A stretch of DNA of 64,000 nt from Halolamina salifodinae (GTDB lineage Archaea > Halobacteriota > Halobacteria > Halobacteriales > Haloferacaceae), in assembly GCF_017874235.1 (NCBI RefSeq), contig NZ_JAGGLC010000001.1, positions 1 through 64,000 of the forward strand. Reading direction: 5' to 3'. This document shows positions 1-8,768 of this stretch, one piece after another. A model generated the notes under the pieces. It did no database searches and was not told the DNA's origin. It was given only the letters and a program-made list of their open reading frames with translations. The stretch's first letter is position 1. Each line of letters starts with the position of its first letter. The position numbers and the translations under genes are program-made.

Positions 1-2
1 GG

Positions 3-21
3 GCGAGAGCGAAGCTCTCGC
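3..21. repeat. Perfect hairpin with a three-base loop
   Basis: GCGAGAGC, loop GAA, GCTCTCGC. It belongs to a recurring class in this window: 8-11 bp perfect stems ending in GC or CC next to a trinucleotide loop. Confidence 0.6.
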
Positions 22-110
22 TGGCCGTGCGGGCGACGCACGGGTCGCCCGCACAACGCGTCGGCGCGAACGAGCGCGCGAGGGTCCCGCGAGCGAAGCG
101 AGTGGGACCA

Positions 111-131
111 CGAGGGAGCGTCGCTCCCTCG
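111..131. repeat. Perfect hairpin with a three-base loop
   Basis: CGAGGGAGC, loop GTC, GCTCCCTCG: a 9-bp perfect stem. Same form as the hairpins at 45848 and 61437 and those inside pabB and aroE. Confidence 0.6.
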
Positions 132-355
132 GAGGACGAGCGACCGGAGGGGAGCGAATCGGCTGGGGAGGCCGTGGCTGCGGTGCGGTGCTGTGCGGTC
201 ACAAGTGGTCATGGGAACTCCGCGGTGCAGTTCGCGGCCGCTGTTCCTCGGCAGATCAAACTAGCCACGCCCATTCAGAAAACCCATCAACCAAATTCCC
301 GGCACCCACAACCGCCTTCCGGGAAGCTTTCCCCATCTCCACCCAATCCACACCC

Positions 356-1348
356 ATGCCCAAAAGCGCGCTCGTCATCGGCGGCACCCGGTTCATCGGC
401 CGCCACACCGTCGAGGAACTGCTCGATCACGACTACCACGTCACCATCTTCAACCGCGGGAACCACGACAACCCCTTCGCCACCCGCGAGGGCGTCGACC
501 ACGTCGAGGGCGACCGGCGCGACGAGACCGACCTCAAAGCCGCCAAACTCTCCGTCCGGCCCGACATCGTCATCGACTGCGTCGCCTACTACCCCGCGGA
601 CGTCGACATCGCGACCGACCTCTTCACCGACGTCGAGGGGTACGTCTACATCTCCTCCGGCGACGCCTACGGCGAGGAGGAGATCCCGAAGCGCGAGGAC
701 GCGACGCCGATGCGGCCCTGCACCGAGGAGCAGGCCGTCGACGACGCCGGCGAGACCTACGGGAACCGCAAGGCCGAGGGCGACCGGAAGATCGTCGAGG
801 CCGCCGAGGAAGGCGTCAACGCGATGTCCATCCGGCCGTGCATCGTCTACGGCCCGTACGACTACACCGAGCGGATGGACTACTGGCTCGACCGCGTTGA
901 CAGCCACGACCGCGTGGTCGTCCCCGGCGACGGCCAGAACCTCTGGCACCGCGCGTACGCCCCGGACGTGGCGAAGGCGCTCCGCGTCGTCGCCGAGAAC
1001 GGGGAGCCCGGGGGGTTCTACAACGTTGGGGACCAGCGCGCCGTCACACTGGAGGAGATGCTGGAACTCATCGCCGACGCGATGGACACCGACATCGAGG
1101 TGGTCACCGCCGGCGAGAACGAACTCGCGGCCGCGGGGCTCTCACCCGAGGACTTCGTGCTCTACCGGGACTACCCGCACCTGCTCGACGTGAACAAACT
1201 GGCCGATCTCGGCTGGGAGTCGACGCCGCTCGAGGAAGCGATGGCCCGGTCCGTCGAGGAACACCGCGAGAGCGACCGCGACGGCGCCGAGTACGACCCC
1301 GGACGCGAGAACGAGGAGACCGTTCTGGACGTGCTCGACACGCTCTAA
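356..1348 (+). CDS. NAD-dependent epimerase/dehydratase (extended SDR family)
   Basis: A 330-residue Rossmann-fold enzyme acting on a nucleotide-sugar or similar cytosolic substrate. The N-terminus has the dinucleotide-binding motif GGTRFIG (residues 8-14), and the catalytic YxxxK is Y135-K139 (YGNRK). The late segment GGFYNVGDQ is typical of this family. The frame is open upstream to 188, but the ATG at 356 starts directly before the first beta strand and the upstream residues look non-coding, so I chose 356. The gene stands alone, and a divergent HD gene follows convergently. The substrate cannot be told from sequence. Confidence 0.88.
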   Translation: MPKSALVIGGTRFIGRHTVEELLDHDYHVTIFNRGNHDNPFATREGVDHVEGDRRDETDLKAAKLSVRPDIVIDCVAYYPADVDIATDLFTDVEGYVYISSGDAYGEEEIPKREDATPMRPCTEEQAVDDAGETYGNRKAEGDRKIVEAAEEGVNAMSIRPCIVYGPYDYTERMDYWLDRVDSHDRVVVPGDGQNLWHRAYAPDVAKALRVVAENGEPGGFYNVGDQRAVTLEEMLELIADAMDTDIEVVTAGENELAAAGLSPEDFVLYRDYPHLLDVNKLADLGWESTPLEEAMARSVEEHRESDRDGAEYDPGRENEETVLDVLDTL

Positions 1349-1378
1349 AACCGGCCCGAAGGCGGCGTGCTCCGCCGC

Positions 1379-2074
1379 TCAGAACTCCATCGTCCGGCTC
1401 TCCTCGCTGATCCCCGCGACCTCCGCCTCCAGCCACTCGCGGAACCACTTCACGCGCTTGAGTCGCTGGTGGGCGATGGACTCCGCGGTGTCGCTGTCGA
1501 CACGTTCGGTGTGTTCCTCACCGCGTTCGAGCACGCGGTCGACCATCTCCGCGGCGTCCATGTGGGTCCGGGCCTCGTAGCCCATCCGGAGCAGCATCAG
1601 GACGGTGCCGTTGGCGCCGACCTTGTCGAGTACGTCGGCCTCGATCAGGCACTGGGTCTCAAGTGAGACGTCCGAGAGCGGCCCCTGGTAGGAGTGGTCC
1701 GCGACGACGTTACAGACCTCGTCGATGAACGAGTCCGGGAAGTCACCGCGGCTGTTCAGGTACTCGCGGGCCACCTGCGCGCCCGCGGCGGCGTGGCGGT
1801 CCTGTTCGGCCTCGAGTTTGGAGACGTCGTGGAACACCGCGGCGACGCGGACGACGTGGACGTTCGCGCCCTCTTTCTCCGCGATGTCGGTGCCGATCTC
1901 GACGACGTTCCGGATGTGGTTGAAGCGGTAGTCCGCGGAGTGCCACGGGTACCAGCGCATCCGGCCGCCGTCGTCCTCGCTCTCGACGCTGGCCGCGAGG
2001 TAGTCGTGGACGAACTCCTCCATCGCGGCGAACTCTTCGGCGGAGACGGGCGCGTCCCTTATTTCGACGCCCAT
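1379..2074 (-). CDS. HD domain phosphohydrolase
   Basis: A 231-residue metal-dependent phosphohydrolase of the HD superfamily. The metal ligands are visible: an upstream His in HSADYRFNHIRNVV, the paired FHDVSK motif, and the later VADHSYQG His. This is the uncharacterised archaeal/bacterial YedJ-like group, and its natural phosphate substrate is not established. The start at 2074 (MGVEIRDAP) lies just before the conserved domain; the long open frame upstream overlaps the divergent AlaX gene and is not expected to be translated. It is convergent with the epimerase, with a 30-bp gap. Confidence 0.85.
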   Translation of the reverse strand: MGVEIRDAPVSAEEFAAMEEFVHDYLAASVESEDDGGRMRWYPWHSADYRFNHIRNVVEIGTDIAEKEGANVHVVRVAAVFHDVSKLEAEQDRHAAAGAQVAREYLNSRGDFPDSFIDEVCNVVADHSYQGPLSDVSLETQCLIEADVLDKVGANGTVLMLLRMGYEARTHMDAAEMVDRVLERGEEHTERVDSDTAESIAHQRLKRVKWFREWLEAEVAGISEESRTMEF

Positions 2075-2218
2075 ACTGGTCCCCCGTGCTCGGTCGTGCG
2101 GCGTACGTAGTTCATTACCTGAAAGGACGGCCGTTCCGTTCTTAGTCGTTGCGGGACGGAGAACGACCGAATCGCCGGCTACCGAACCGTTAGGTGCGTC
2201 GCGCTGCTCCGCCCCCGT

Positions 2219-3004
2219 ATGACCGAGCAATCCTACCTCGAGGACGCCACCGTCCGGGAGTTCGAGGCGACCGTGGAACGGACTGTCAGCGACGACCGCG
2301 TGGTGCTCGACCGGACGCAGTTCTACCCCGAGGGCGGTGGTCAGCCAGCGGACCACGGGACGATCCGCGACGAGGAAGGCCGCGAGTGGGACGTCGTCGA
2401 CGTGCAGAAACACGACGGGATTCATCACTATCTCGAACCCGGAGAAGGCGTCGACGAGAATGAGCTCCCCGAAGCCGGATCGACGGTCACGGGCGAACTC
2501 GACTGGGAGCGCCGGCACAGCCACATGCGCTACCACACGGCCCAGCACCTGCTGTCGGCGCTGCTGCTGAACGAGTACGACGCCGAGACCACCGGGAATC
2601 AGGTCCGAGCCCACAAGGCCACCCTCGACTGCGCCTACGAGCGCTTCCACGACGACGAACTCCAGCATATCGAGCGCCGCATGAACGAACTGGTCGAGCA
2701 GGCCCGGCCTGTCGACTGGTACGTGCTCGACCGCGAGGAGGCGGAGGAGCGACTCGACCCCGAACGAACCCGGCTCTCGCTGCTACCCGACTCGATCACG
2801 GAGATCCGGATCGTCGAAATCGGTGGGCGCTCCGCGGCACAGGGAGCCGCGGAGGGCGAGCCCAACGACGGTTCAGAACCCTTCGACCGCACCGCCTGTG
2901 CGGGCACGCACGTCTCGAACACCGAGGAGATCGGCGAGGTGACAGTTACAGGTCGGGAGACGAAGGGGAGCGACGAGGAGCGCATCACGTTCGAAGTGGC
3001 CTGA
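2219..3004 (+). CDS. alaX: Alanyl-tRNA editing protein AlaX (medium form)
   Basis: A 261-residue free-standing relative of the alanyl-tRNA synthetase editing domain, which hydrolyses Ser- or Gly-mischarged tRNA-Ala. The N-terminal beta-barrel part carries FYPEGGGQPADHG, and the zinc-binding editing part carries HTAQH (about residue 105) and CAGTHV near residue 225; together these supply the HxxxH and CxxxH ligands. The length fits the medium AlaX class that has the N-terminal barrel but no C-terminal extension. The ATG at 2219 follows a TTAGG sequence about 27 bp upstream, compatible with a leaderless transcript. Confidence 0.9.
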   Translation: MTEQSYLEDATVREFEATVERTVSDDRVVLDRTQFYPEGGGQPADHGTIRDEEGREWDVVDVQKHDGIHHYLEPGEGVDENELPEAGSTVTGELDWERRHSHMRYHTAQHLLSALLLNEYDAETTGNQVRAHKATLDCAYERFHDDELQHIERRMNELVEQARPVDWYVLDREEAEERLDPERTRLSLLPDSITEIRIVEIGGRSAAQGAAEGEPNDGSEPFDRTACAGTHVSNTEEIGEVTVTGRETKGSDEERITFEVA

Positions 3005-3065
3005 AGGCCGGATCATCGACGGCTCGACCGTCGACGAAACAGGATTGAGGCGAGACCCCGGTCCG

Positions 3066-4427
3066 CTACTCCACCCAGAGCGTCTTGCGGTTGACGAACT
3101 CCTTGATGCCGGCCTCCGAGAGTTCGCGCCCGTATCCGGAGATGCCGACACCACCGAACGGCACGCGCGGGTCGGACCTCACCAACTGGTTCACGTAGGT
3201 ACAGCCAGCGTCGATCTGCCGGGCGACCCGGCGCCCGCGATCACGGTCCTCGGTCCAGACACTGGCACCGAGACCGAACTCGGTGTCGTTGGCCTTCTCG
3301 ATTGCTTCGGCTTCGTTCTCTACTTCGAACACGGCGGCGACCGGCCCGAATAGCTCCTCGCTGTCGGCGGGACAGCCCTCGGGCACCTCTGCCAGCACGG
3401 TCGGCTCGTAGAACGCCCCATCGCGGTCGAGTGGGCCGCCGCCGGTCAGGACGGTTGCGCCGGCGTCGATGGACTGCTGGACCTGCTCGTGGAGGTCGTC
3501 CATCAGGTCCGGGCTGGCCTGCGGGCCGACATCCGTTGCCCCGTCGGTCGGGTCGCCGACGGTGAGCGACTCGACTTCCTCCACGAGTCGGTCGATGAAC
3601 GCGTCGTACACGTCAGTGTGGACGACGAAGCGCTTGGCGGCGATGCAGGACTGGCCGCCGTTGAGGTTGCGCGCCCACGCGCCGGTCTCGGCTGCCTCGT
3701 CGAGGTCGGCGTCGTCAAGCACGACGAACGGGTCGCTCCCGCCGAGTTCGAGTACGGTCTTCTTGAGGTTCTCGCCGGCCGTCGCGGCGACGGCGCGGCC
3801 CGCGGGCCCGCTGCCTGTGAGCGTCGCCGCACGTACGCGGTCGTCGGCGAGCACGTCGTCGACGGCCTCGGAGCCGATCAGGAGCGTCTGGAAAACGCCC
3901 TCGGGGTAGCCCGCTTCCCGGAACACCTCCTCGATGGCCGTCGCACAGCCGGGGACGTTGGAGGCGTGTTTCAGCAGGCCGACGTTGCCCGCCGTGAGAT
4001 ACGGTGCGGCAAAGCGGAACACCTGCCAGAAGGGGAAGTTCCACGGCATCACCGCCAGCACCGGACCGAGTGGGTCGTAGACGGTCTCCACGTTCGCCCC
4101 CGGTGGGGCCGGGTGGCCGTCTGGCTGGAGATACGCGCTGGCGTGCTCGGCGTAGTGGTCACAGATCCAGGCGCACTTCTCGACTTCCGAGACGGCCTGC
4201 GAGATGGGTTTGCCCATCTCCTCGGTCATCAACTCGGCGTATTTCCGCTTGTTTTCGCGGAGCACGTCGCCGGCCGCGGCGAGCAGTTCCTCGCGCTCGC
4301 GGATGGGTCGCTCGCGCCAGTCCGCGAACGCGTCGTCGGCGCGAGCCAGCGTGGCCTCGATGTCGCTCGCGGAGTCCGGTTCGTAGGTCGCGATTCGTTC
4401 GCCCGTCGCGGGGTTTATCGCGTCCAT
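3066..4427 (-). CDS. Succinate-semialdehyde dehydrogenase-type aldehyde dehydrogenase
   Basis: A 453-residue NAD(P)-dependent aldehyde dehydrogenase. The general-base Glu lies in LELGGSDPF and the catalytic Cys in GGQSCIAAKRF. PWNFPFWQVFRFAAP and the short length resemble the succinate-semialdehyde dehydrogenase group. It is the last gene of a minus-strand operon after an Fe-alcohol dehydrogenase (19-bp gap) and a lactonase. In that context it most likely oxidises succinate semialdehyde to succinate, the job of AttK/BlcA in Agrobacterium. The family call is firm; the substrate is inferred from context. Confidence 0.9.
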   Translation of the reverse strand: MDAINPATGERIATYEPDSASDIEATLARADDAFADWRERPIREREELLAAAGDVLRENKRKYAELMTEEMGKPISQAVSEVEKCAWICDHYAEHASAYLQPDGHPAPPGANVETVYDPLGPVLAVMPWNFPFWQVFRFAAPYLTAGNVGLLKHASNVPGCATAIEEVFREAGYPEGVFQTLLIGSEAVDDVLADDRVRAATLTGSGPAGRAVAATAGENLKKTVLELGGSDPFVVLDDADLDEAAETGAWARNLNGGQSCIAAKRFVVHTDVYDAFIDRLVEEVESLTVGDPTDGATDVGPQASPDLMDDLHEQVQQSIDAGATVLTGGGPLDRDGAFYEPTVLAEVPEGCPADSEELFGPVAAVFEVENEAEAIEKANDTEFGLGASVWTEDRDRGRRVARQIDAGCTYVNQLVRSDPRVPFGGVGISGYGRELSEAGIKEFVNRKTLWVE

Positions 4428-4446
4428 GGCTGTTGGTCGGGACTGT

Positions 4447-5760
4447 TCAATCTTCCCAGTTGTGCAAGGCGTCGCGGAACACGTCCGCCACGTCCTCTTT
4501 GGTCACCGGGCGGGGGTTACACCGGAGCAGGCGTTCCTGCGTGTCGACGGTCTGCTGGGCGAGCCAGTCGACGTCCTCCTCGGTGATGCCCGCGAGTTCG
4601 GTGAGGCCGCTGGGGAGGACGTTCAGATCCTTCTGGAGCTGAATGTACTCCTGCTTGAGCGCGTCGGCGGCCTCGCGGTCGGTCATCCCCGCCGTGTCGA
4701 CGCCAAATATCTCCGCGACTTCGGCGAAGCGTCCGGGGTCGCTCGGGGAGTTGTAGTCGATTGTGCTCGCGGGCGTGAGGGCGGCGATGGTCTCGCCGTG
4801 GTAGCTGTGATACTTGTTTCCGACCGGATACGCCATCGCGTGACAGAGGCTCGCGCCGGCCGTGAGCCCGGAGATAGCGCCGAACAGCGCGCCCAACAGC
4901 ATGTCCTCGCGGGCGTCGAGATCGTCGCCGTTGTGGACGGCGGTACGGGCACTCCCCGAAAGCAGGCGGATGGCCTTCTCCGAAAACATCTCGGTGAGTT
5001 CGGTGCGGCCAGCATAGACGGGTCGTTCGGCGGGGTCCTCGGCGCGGAGCAGCGAGTCGTACTCGTGGGTGGTGTACCCCTCGATGGCGTGGCCCAGCGC
5101 GTCCATCGCCGTCCGGGCGGTGAGGTCCGGCGGGAGCGTCGTCGTCAGCGTCGGATCGAGGACGGCAGCGTCGGCCCGGACGTGGTTGCTCGAAATCGCC
5201 TCCTTGATCTCCTTTTCCGGCACCGAGAGGATGGCGACCGGCGAGATTTCGGCACCGGTGCCGGCCGTCGTCGGCAGTAACACCAGCGGCGGCCCGGACT
5301 CGGTGAGGCTCTGGCCCTCGCCGGTCGGTTCAGCGATGTAGTCCAGCGGGCTCCCGCCGTTGGCGATGATCGCCCGTGTGGCCTTCGCGGTGTCCATACA
5401 GCTCCCCCCGCCGAGACCGACGTAGAAGTCGTAGCCGTCGTCGGTGTGGTCCCGGACAAAGGAGAGGCAGTCCTCGATGGCTCCGATGGAGGGCTCCCGC
5501 TCCGAGTCGTCGTAGAGGTCCACATCGAGGCCGGCCGCTTCGAGGTGGTCGACGACGCGGTCGGCGTGGCCCGCATCGGTGATCCCTGTGTCGGTAATGA
5601 CGAGGCCGCGGGCCGCCCCGTCGACGCCCAGATCCCGTAGCTGAAAGGCGAGTTCCTCGACGGCGTCGCGCCCGAACCGGATCTCCGGCATGTCGATATG
5701 CCAGACGGTTTCGGGGGAGAGCGTCCGGCTGTCCGCGGAGATGGAACGGTCGTAGCTCAT
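4447..5760 (-). CDS. Iron-containing alcohol dehydrogenase, probable 4-hydroxybutyrate dehydrogenase
   Basis: A 437-residue group III (Fe-dependent) alcohol dehydrogenase. The nucleotide-binding GGGSCMDTAK and TAGTGAEISPVAIL motifs are present. Metal-binding histidines are in DALGHAIEGYTTH, ASLCHAMAYPVG and KYHSYHGE. It resembles the hydroxyacid-oxoacid transhydrogenase/4-hydroxybutyrate dehydrogenase branch. Its ATG abuts the stop of the upstream lactonase gene (TGAATG), so translation is probably coupled. The inferred reaction is 4-hydroxybutyrate to succinate semialdehyde, corresponding to AttL/BlcB. Another short-chain alcohol substrate cannot be excluded. Confidence 0.88.
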   Translation of the reverse strand: MSYDRSISADSRTLSPETVWHIDMPEIRFGRDAVEELAFQLRDLGVDGAARGLVITDTGITDAGHADRVVDHLEAAGLDVDLYDDSEREPSIGAIEDCLSFVRDHTDDGYDFYVGLGGGSCMDTAKATRAIIANGGSPLDYIAEPTGEGQSLTESGPPLVLLPTTAGTGAEISPVAILSVPEKEIKEAISSNHVRADAAVLDPTLTTTLPPDLTARTAMDALGHAIEGYTTHEYDSLLRAEDPAERPVYAGRTELTEMFSEKAIRLLSGSARTAVHNGDDLDAREDMLLGALFGAISGLTAGASLCHAMAYPVGNKYHSYHGETIAALTPASTIDYNSPSDPGRFAEVAEIFGVDTAGMTDREAADALKQEYIQLQKDLNVLPSGLTELAGITEEDVDWLAQQTVDTQERLLRCNPRPVTKEDVADVFRDALHNWED

Positions 5761-6564
5761 TCAGGACCACCCCGACCGGATCTCCTCGAACTGCTCGGGG
5801 TCGTGCCCGTAGACGACCTCGGCGTCGTGGTAGCGTTCGAGTTCCTTCAGCGTCTGGAGGCTGTCGAACCACTCCTGACTCCCCCACAGCAGGCCCGCAC
5901 CCAGCGGCACCTCGTCGTCGTAGTTGACCGACTGATAGATCTCATCGCCCGCGAACACCAGCGTGCCGTGGTCGTCGAGGTGGATCATTGTCCCAGTGAG
6001 TCCGGGCGTGTGGCCGGGGAGTCGGATGAACTCCATGTCCTCGAAGTGGGTCTCGCGGTCCTGGTGGATGACCTGCCAGTTCAGGTCGTGGTCGAAGTCC
6101 TCCAGGATGTACGCCGCGCTGCCCTTGTCAGTCTTCTCGGAGTAGTACGCGAACTTGAGTTCCTTCTCGTGGACGTACACCGGTACGTCCGTCCCATCGA
6201 AGTGGTGGAGGCCGCCGGCGTGGTCGAGATGCAGGTGGGTCTGGAACACCGCATCGATGTCGTCCAGGCTGTAGCCGGCGTCAGCGAGGTCACCTTCCAG
6301 CGTGTGCTCCCGCACGTCGTGGGGGTAGAACCCCTGTTTCAGCCCCTCCGGCCAGTGGCCGTCGAGTGCGTCCTCGTGGTTGCCCGTATCCCAGAGGATC
6401 GTCGCCTCGGGATGGTCGATGACGAGGTTCCACACCGGGATCTCCTCGTAATCGGTGTCGGGGTTCGGCTCGTCGTGGCTCCCGAGCGTGTTGCCTTGGA
6501 TGAGGTAGTTAAGGTCGCACTTTAGCCCACCGCGATGGATCACGTCGATGGTTGCGTCGACCAT
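5761..6564 (-). CDS. AttM/AiiA-like metallo-beta-lactamase-fold lactonase
   Basis: A 267-residue dinuclear-zinc hydrolase. It has HLHLDH (HxHxDH), the downstream His in LPGHTPG, the bridging Asp and nearby Tyr in FAGDEIY, and the final His in YGHDPEQF, the ligand order of AiiA/AttM lactonases. The N-terminal GGLKCDLNYL and the EEIPVWNLVI, WDTGN and GHWPEGL segments also follow AttM. It is the promoter-proximal gene of an operon with Fe-ADH and SSADH, so gamma-butyrolactone to 4-hydroxybutyrate is the best guess; activity on acyl-homoserine lactones is possible but cannot be judged. The start at 6564 gives an N-terminus matching the family. Confidence 0.87.
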   Translation of the reverse strand: MVDATIDVIHRGGLKCDLNYLIQGNTLGSHDEPNPDTDYEEIPVWNLVIDHPEATILWDTGNHEDALDGHWPEGLKQGFYPHDVREHTLEGDLADAGYSLDDIDAVFQTHLHLDHAGGLHHFDGTDVPVYVHEKELKFAYYSEKTDKGSAAYILEDFDHDLNWQVIHQDRETHFEDMEFIRLPGHTPGLTGTMIHLDDHGTLVFAGDEIYQSVNYDDEVPLGAGLLWGSQEWFDSLQTLKELERYHDAEVVYGHDPEQFEEIRSGWS

Positions 6565-6591
6565 ATTCGTCGTATAGTAGTCATGGTGAAA

Positions 6592-6616
6592 GAACGTTCG
6601 GATCTATATGTTTTCT
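6592..6616 (-). promoter_or_regulatory. Probable promoter and operator of the lactonase operon
   Basis: On the minus strand an A-rich BRE-like stretch (GAAAAC) runs into CATATAG about 38-45 bases before the lactonase ATG, a good fit to an archaeal BRE/TATA. Between TATA and the start lies the perfect palindrome GAACGTTC (6592-6599), where a repressor could sit. No regulator gene is adjacent. Confidence 0.4.
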
Positions 6617-6794
6617 GTCTGGTAGAAACAAACCATTAGTTGTCGGTTCGTCCCATCGTATTCTCCGCCGACAAACAGCTACTCCGCCTAACCGGCGATC
6701 AGAGCCACATCCAAGAATCGACGATCCGACTGTTCTCGCCCAAGATCAGTCCCGCAGACACGCTTTTGAGGCGTCCGGTGGAAACTACCCACGC

Positions 6795-7187
6795 ATGACA
6801 GAAACGGACGACGCCGACAGATCACCCGCACGCCTCGGCCGCGTCGCGCTCGGACTGGGCCTCGCGCTACAGGCCTCCGAGGACTTCCGAGATATGGAGG
6901 ACACCATCGACTACGCCGAGTCCGCCGGCGCGCCGATGCCCGAGACGCTCGCGCCGCTGGCGTCGGCGACGATGGTCGTCGCCGGCCTCGGCATCGCGCT
7001 CTGGCGACTCCCGCGGTTGGCGACGGCCGCGGCAGCCGGGTTCCTCGCCGTCGTCACGACGACGATGCACGACTTCTGGAACGCGGAGGAGGACGACGCC
7101 AGCGGCGAGCGACTCGCCTTCTTCGGCAACCTCGCGATGTTCGGCGGCGTGGTCGTCTTCCTGCGGGAGGCGTGGCGGCGGGACTGA
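6795..7187 (+). CDS. DoxX-like small membrane protein
   Basis: A 130-residue protein with about four hydrophobic segments, including ALGLGLALQASEDF, the Thr/Val/Ala-rich helix before GIALWRLPR, and a C-terminal GNLAMFGGVVVFLREAW helix. The pattern matches the DoxX/DoxD-like membrane family, whose cellular role in haloarchaea is unclear. The ATG at 6795 begins a short acidic head before the first helix; the upstream open frame looks non-coding. The gene is divergent from the lactonase operon across 230 bp and convergent with the symporter gene. Confidence 0.7.
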   Translation: MTETDDADRSPARLGRVALGLGLALQASEDFRDMEDTIDYAESAGAPMPETLAPLASATMVVAGLGIALWRLPRLATAAAAGFLAVVTTTMHDFWNAEEDDASGERLAFFGNLAMFGGVVVFLREAWRRD

Positions 7188-7199
7188 TTTCGGAGATTC

Positions 7200-8768
7200 T
7201 CAGTCGTCTGTGGGACCTTGCATCACTGACGGCTGCTCGGCGACCGCTGGGTCGGTGAGCGCCGAGACGCCGACGACCAGCACGAGGCCGACCAGCATTC
7301 CGACCACCGACGACGACCACCCGGCGAACGTCTCCATCACGCCGGGGACGACGACGCCCCAGACCGTCGCCGTCTCGCCCGCGGGGGGCGTGAACGTCGT
7401 GACCATGTAGAACAGCTGACTGCCGAGGATCGCCGCGAGCATCCCCGATAGCGTGGTTCTCGACCAGTAGAGCGCGACGATGACTGGCGGGGCCAACTGG
7501 GCGAAGCCGCCGAACGCGGTGTCGCCGATGACGAACAGCGATGGGGGGTTGTAGAGGCTGGCGAGGAACGCGAGCGTCGCGAACACGGCGACGCCGATCC
7601 GGGCGATCAGGTCCTCGCGGCGCTCGCTCGCGTCGGCGTTGACGAACGGCCGATAGAGGTCCCGCGTGAAGTACGACGACCCGGAGAGCAGCATCGAGTC
7701 CGAGGAGGACATCATCGCCGCCATCGCGCCGGCGACCACCAGCGCCGCGAACCACGTCGGGGTGTACTCCGCGAGCACCCCCGGGAGGATGTTGCCGCTC
7801 TCGGGCATCGGGACGCCCAGTCCCGCCGCCCACGCGCCGAGCATGAACGCCGGGACGAAGAGGAGGAGCACGACGACTGGCCAGAGTGCCATCGTCCGTT
7901 TGAGCACCGTCTCGGATTTCGCGACGAAGAACCGCTGGTTCACCTGCGGGAACATCGCGACGCCGAACGCGATGCCGATGGCCTGTGAGAGCATCCACGG
8001 CAGCGAGTAGGCGCCGCCGCCGAACAGCGATGGCGAGGCGGTGCCGTCACCCAGGGCGAGGAACTCCGGGTTCGTCGACGCCAGCGCGTCGGTGGCGGCG
8101 CCGATGCCGCCGACCGCCGAGAGCACCCAGACGAACGCCGCCCAGACCATCGTGAGCATGAACAGGCCCTGCAGGGTGTCGGTCCACGCGACGCCGCGCA
8201 TCCCCGAGAGCGCGACGTAGCCGATCATGAACACCGTGATCAGCCCCGCGCCGGCCCAGTAGGGGACGACGCCGTCGGTCAGCGCCGAGAGCGCACCGCC
8301 GGCGCCGACCTGTTGGAGCATCACGTAGGGGAACAGCCAGAACAGCGAGACGCCGGCGACCAGCGCTCGCAGCGCGGGCGACCCGAACCGGTCGCCGAGC
8401 ATCTCACCCAGCGTGACATAGCCGTACGCCTGCCCGACGAGCCACTGCTTGTAGCCGACGACGTACCAGAGCACGCCGAAGATCAGCCCGTCCATCAGTC
8501 CCATCACGAGGATCCACTCCGGCCCGAGACCGTAGGCGATGTTCGGCCCGGCGAAGAACGTGAACGCCGAGAGGAGGGTCGCAAACGTGGTGAACAGGAG
8601 CACGACGGTCCCCAGCGTGCGCGAGGCGAGGTAGTAGTCCTCGGCGGTGCGGTCGGTGAGTCGGTAGGCGACCAGCCCCACCCCCAGCGCGAGCAGGAGG
8701 TAGGCGACGACGATCCCGATCTGGATCGTCACCGCCGACTGGAGCGTGGTCGTCGACGACTGGATCAT
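7200..8768 (-). CDS. Sodium:solute symporter (SSS family)
   Basis: A 522-residue integral membrane protein with about 13 helices. It has SSS landmarks: AEDYYLASRTLG after the first helix, a central GMRGVAWTDTLQG segment and the MMSSSDSMLLSGSS sodium-site region. It should import a small organic solute with Na+, but the solute cannot be read from sequence. The start at 8768 overlaps the stop of the upstream 71-residue membrane protein gene (ATGA), the common arrangement for this pair; an alternative in-frame ATG exists at 8777. The two genes are surely cotranscribed. Confidence 0.88.
   Translation of the reverse strand: MIQSSTTTLQSAVTIQIGIVVAYLLLALGVGLVAYRLTDRTAEDYYLASRTLGTVVLLFTTFATLLSAFTFFAGPNIAYGLGPEWILVMGLMDGLIFGVLWYVVGYKQWLVGQAYGYVTLGEMLGDRFGSPALRALVAGVSLFWLFPYVMLQQVGAGGALSALTDGVVPYWAGAGLITVFMIGYVALSGMRGVAWTDTLQGLFMLTMVWAAFVWVLSAVGGIGAATDALASTNPEFLALGDGTASPSLFGGGAYSLPWMLSQAIGIAFGVAMFPQVNQRFFVAKSETVLKRTMALWPVVVLLLFVPAFMLGAWAAGLGVPMPESGNILPGVLAEYTPTWFAALVVAGAMAAMMSSSDSMLLSGSSYFTRDLYRPFVNADASERREDLIARIGVAVFATLAFLASLYNPPSLFVIGDTAFGGFAQLAPPVIVALYWSRTTLSGMLAAILGSQLFYMVTTFTPPAGETATVWGVVVPGVMETFAGWSSSVVGMLVGLVLVVGVSALTDPAVAEQPSVMQGPTDD

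Larger units (their letters stand above)
1..355. other. Gene-free spacer rich in hairpins
   Basis: I see no credible gene here. The first 160 bases are packed with inverted repeats: 3-21 (8-bp stem, loop GAA), 30-51 (8-bp stem, 6-base loop) and 111-131 (9-bp stem, loop GTC). From about 240 the sequence is less GC-rich and probably carries the promoter of the following epimerase gene. Confidence 0.6.
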
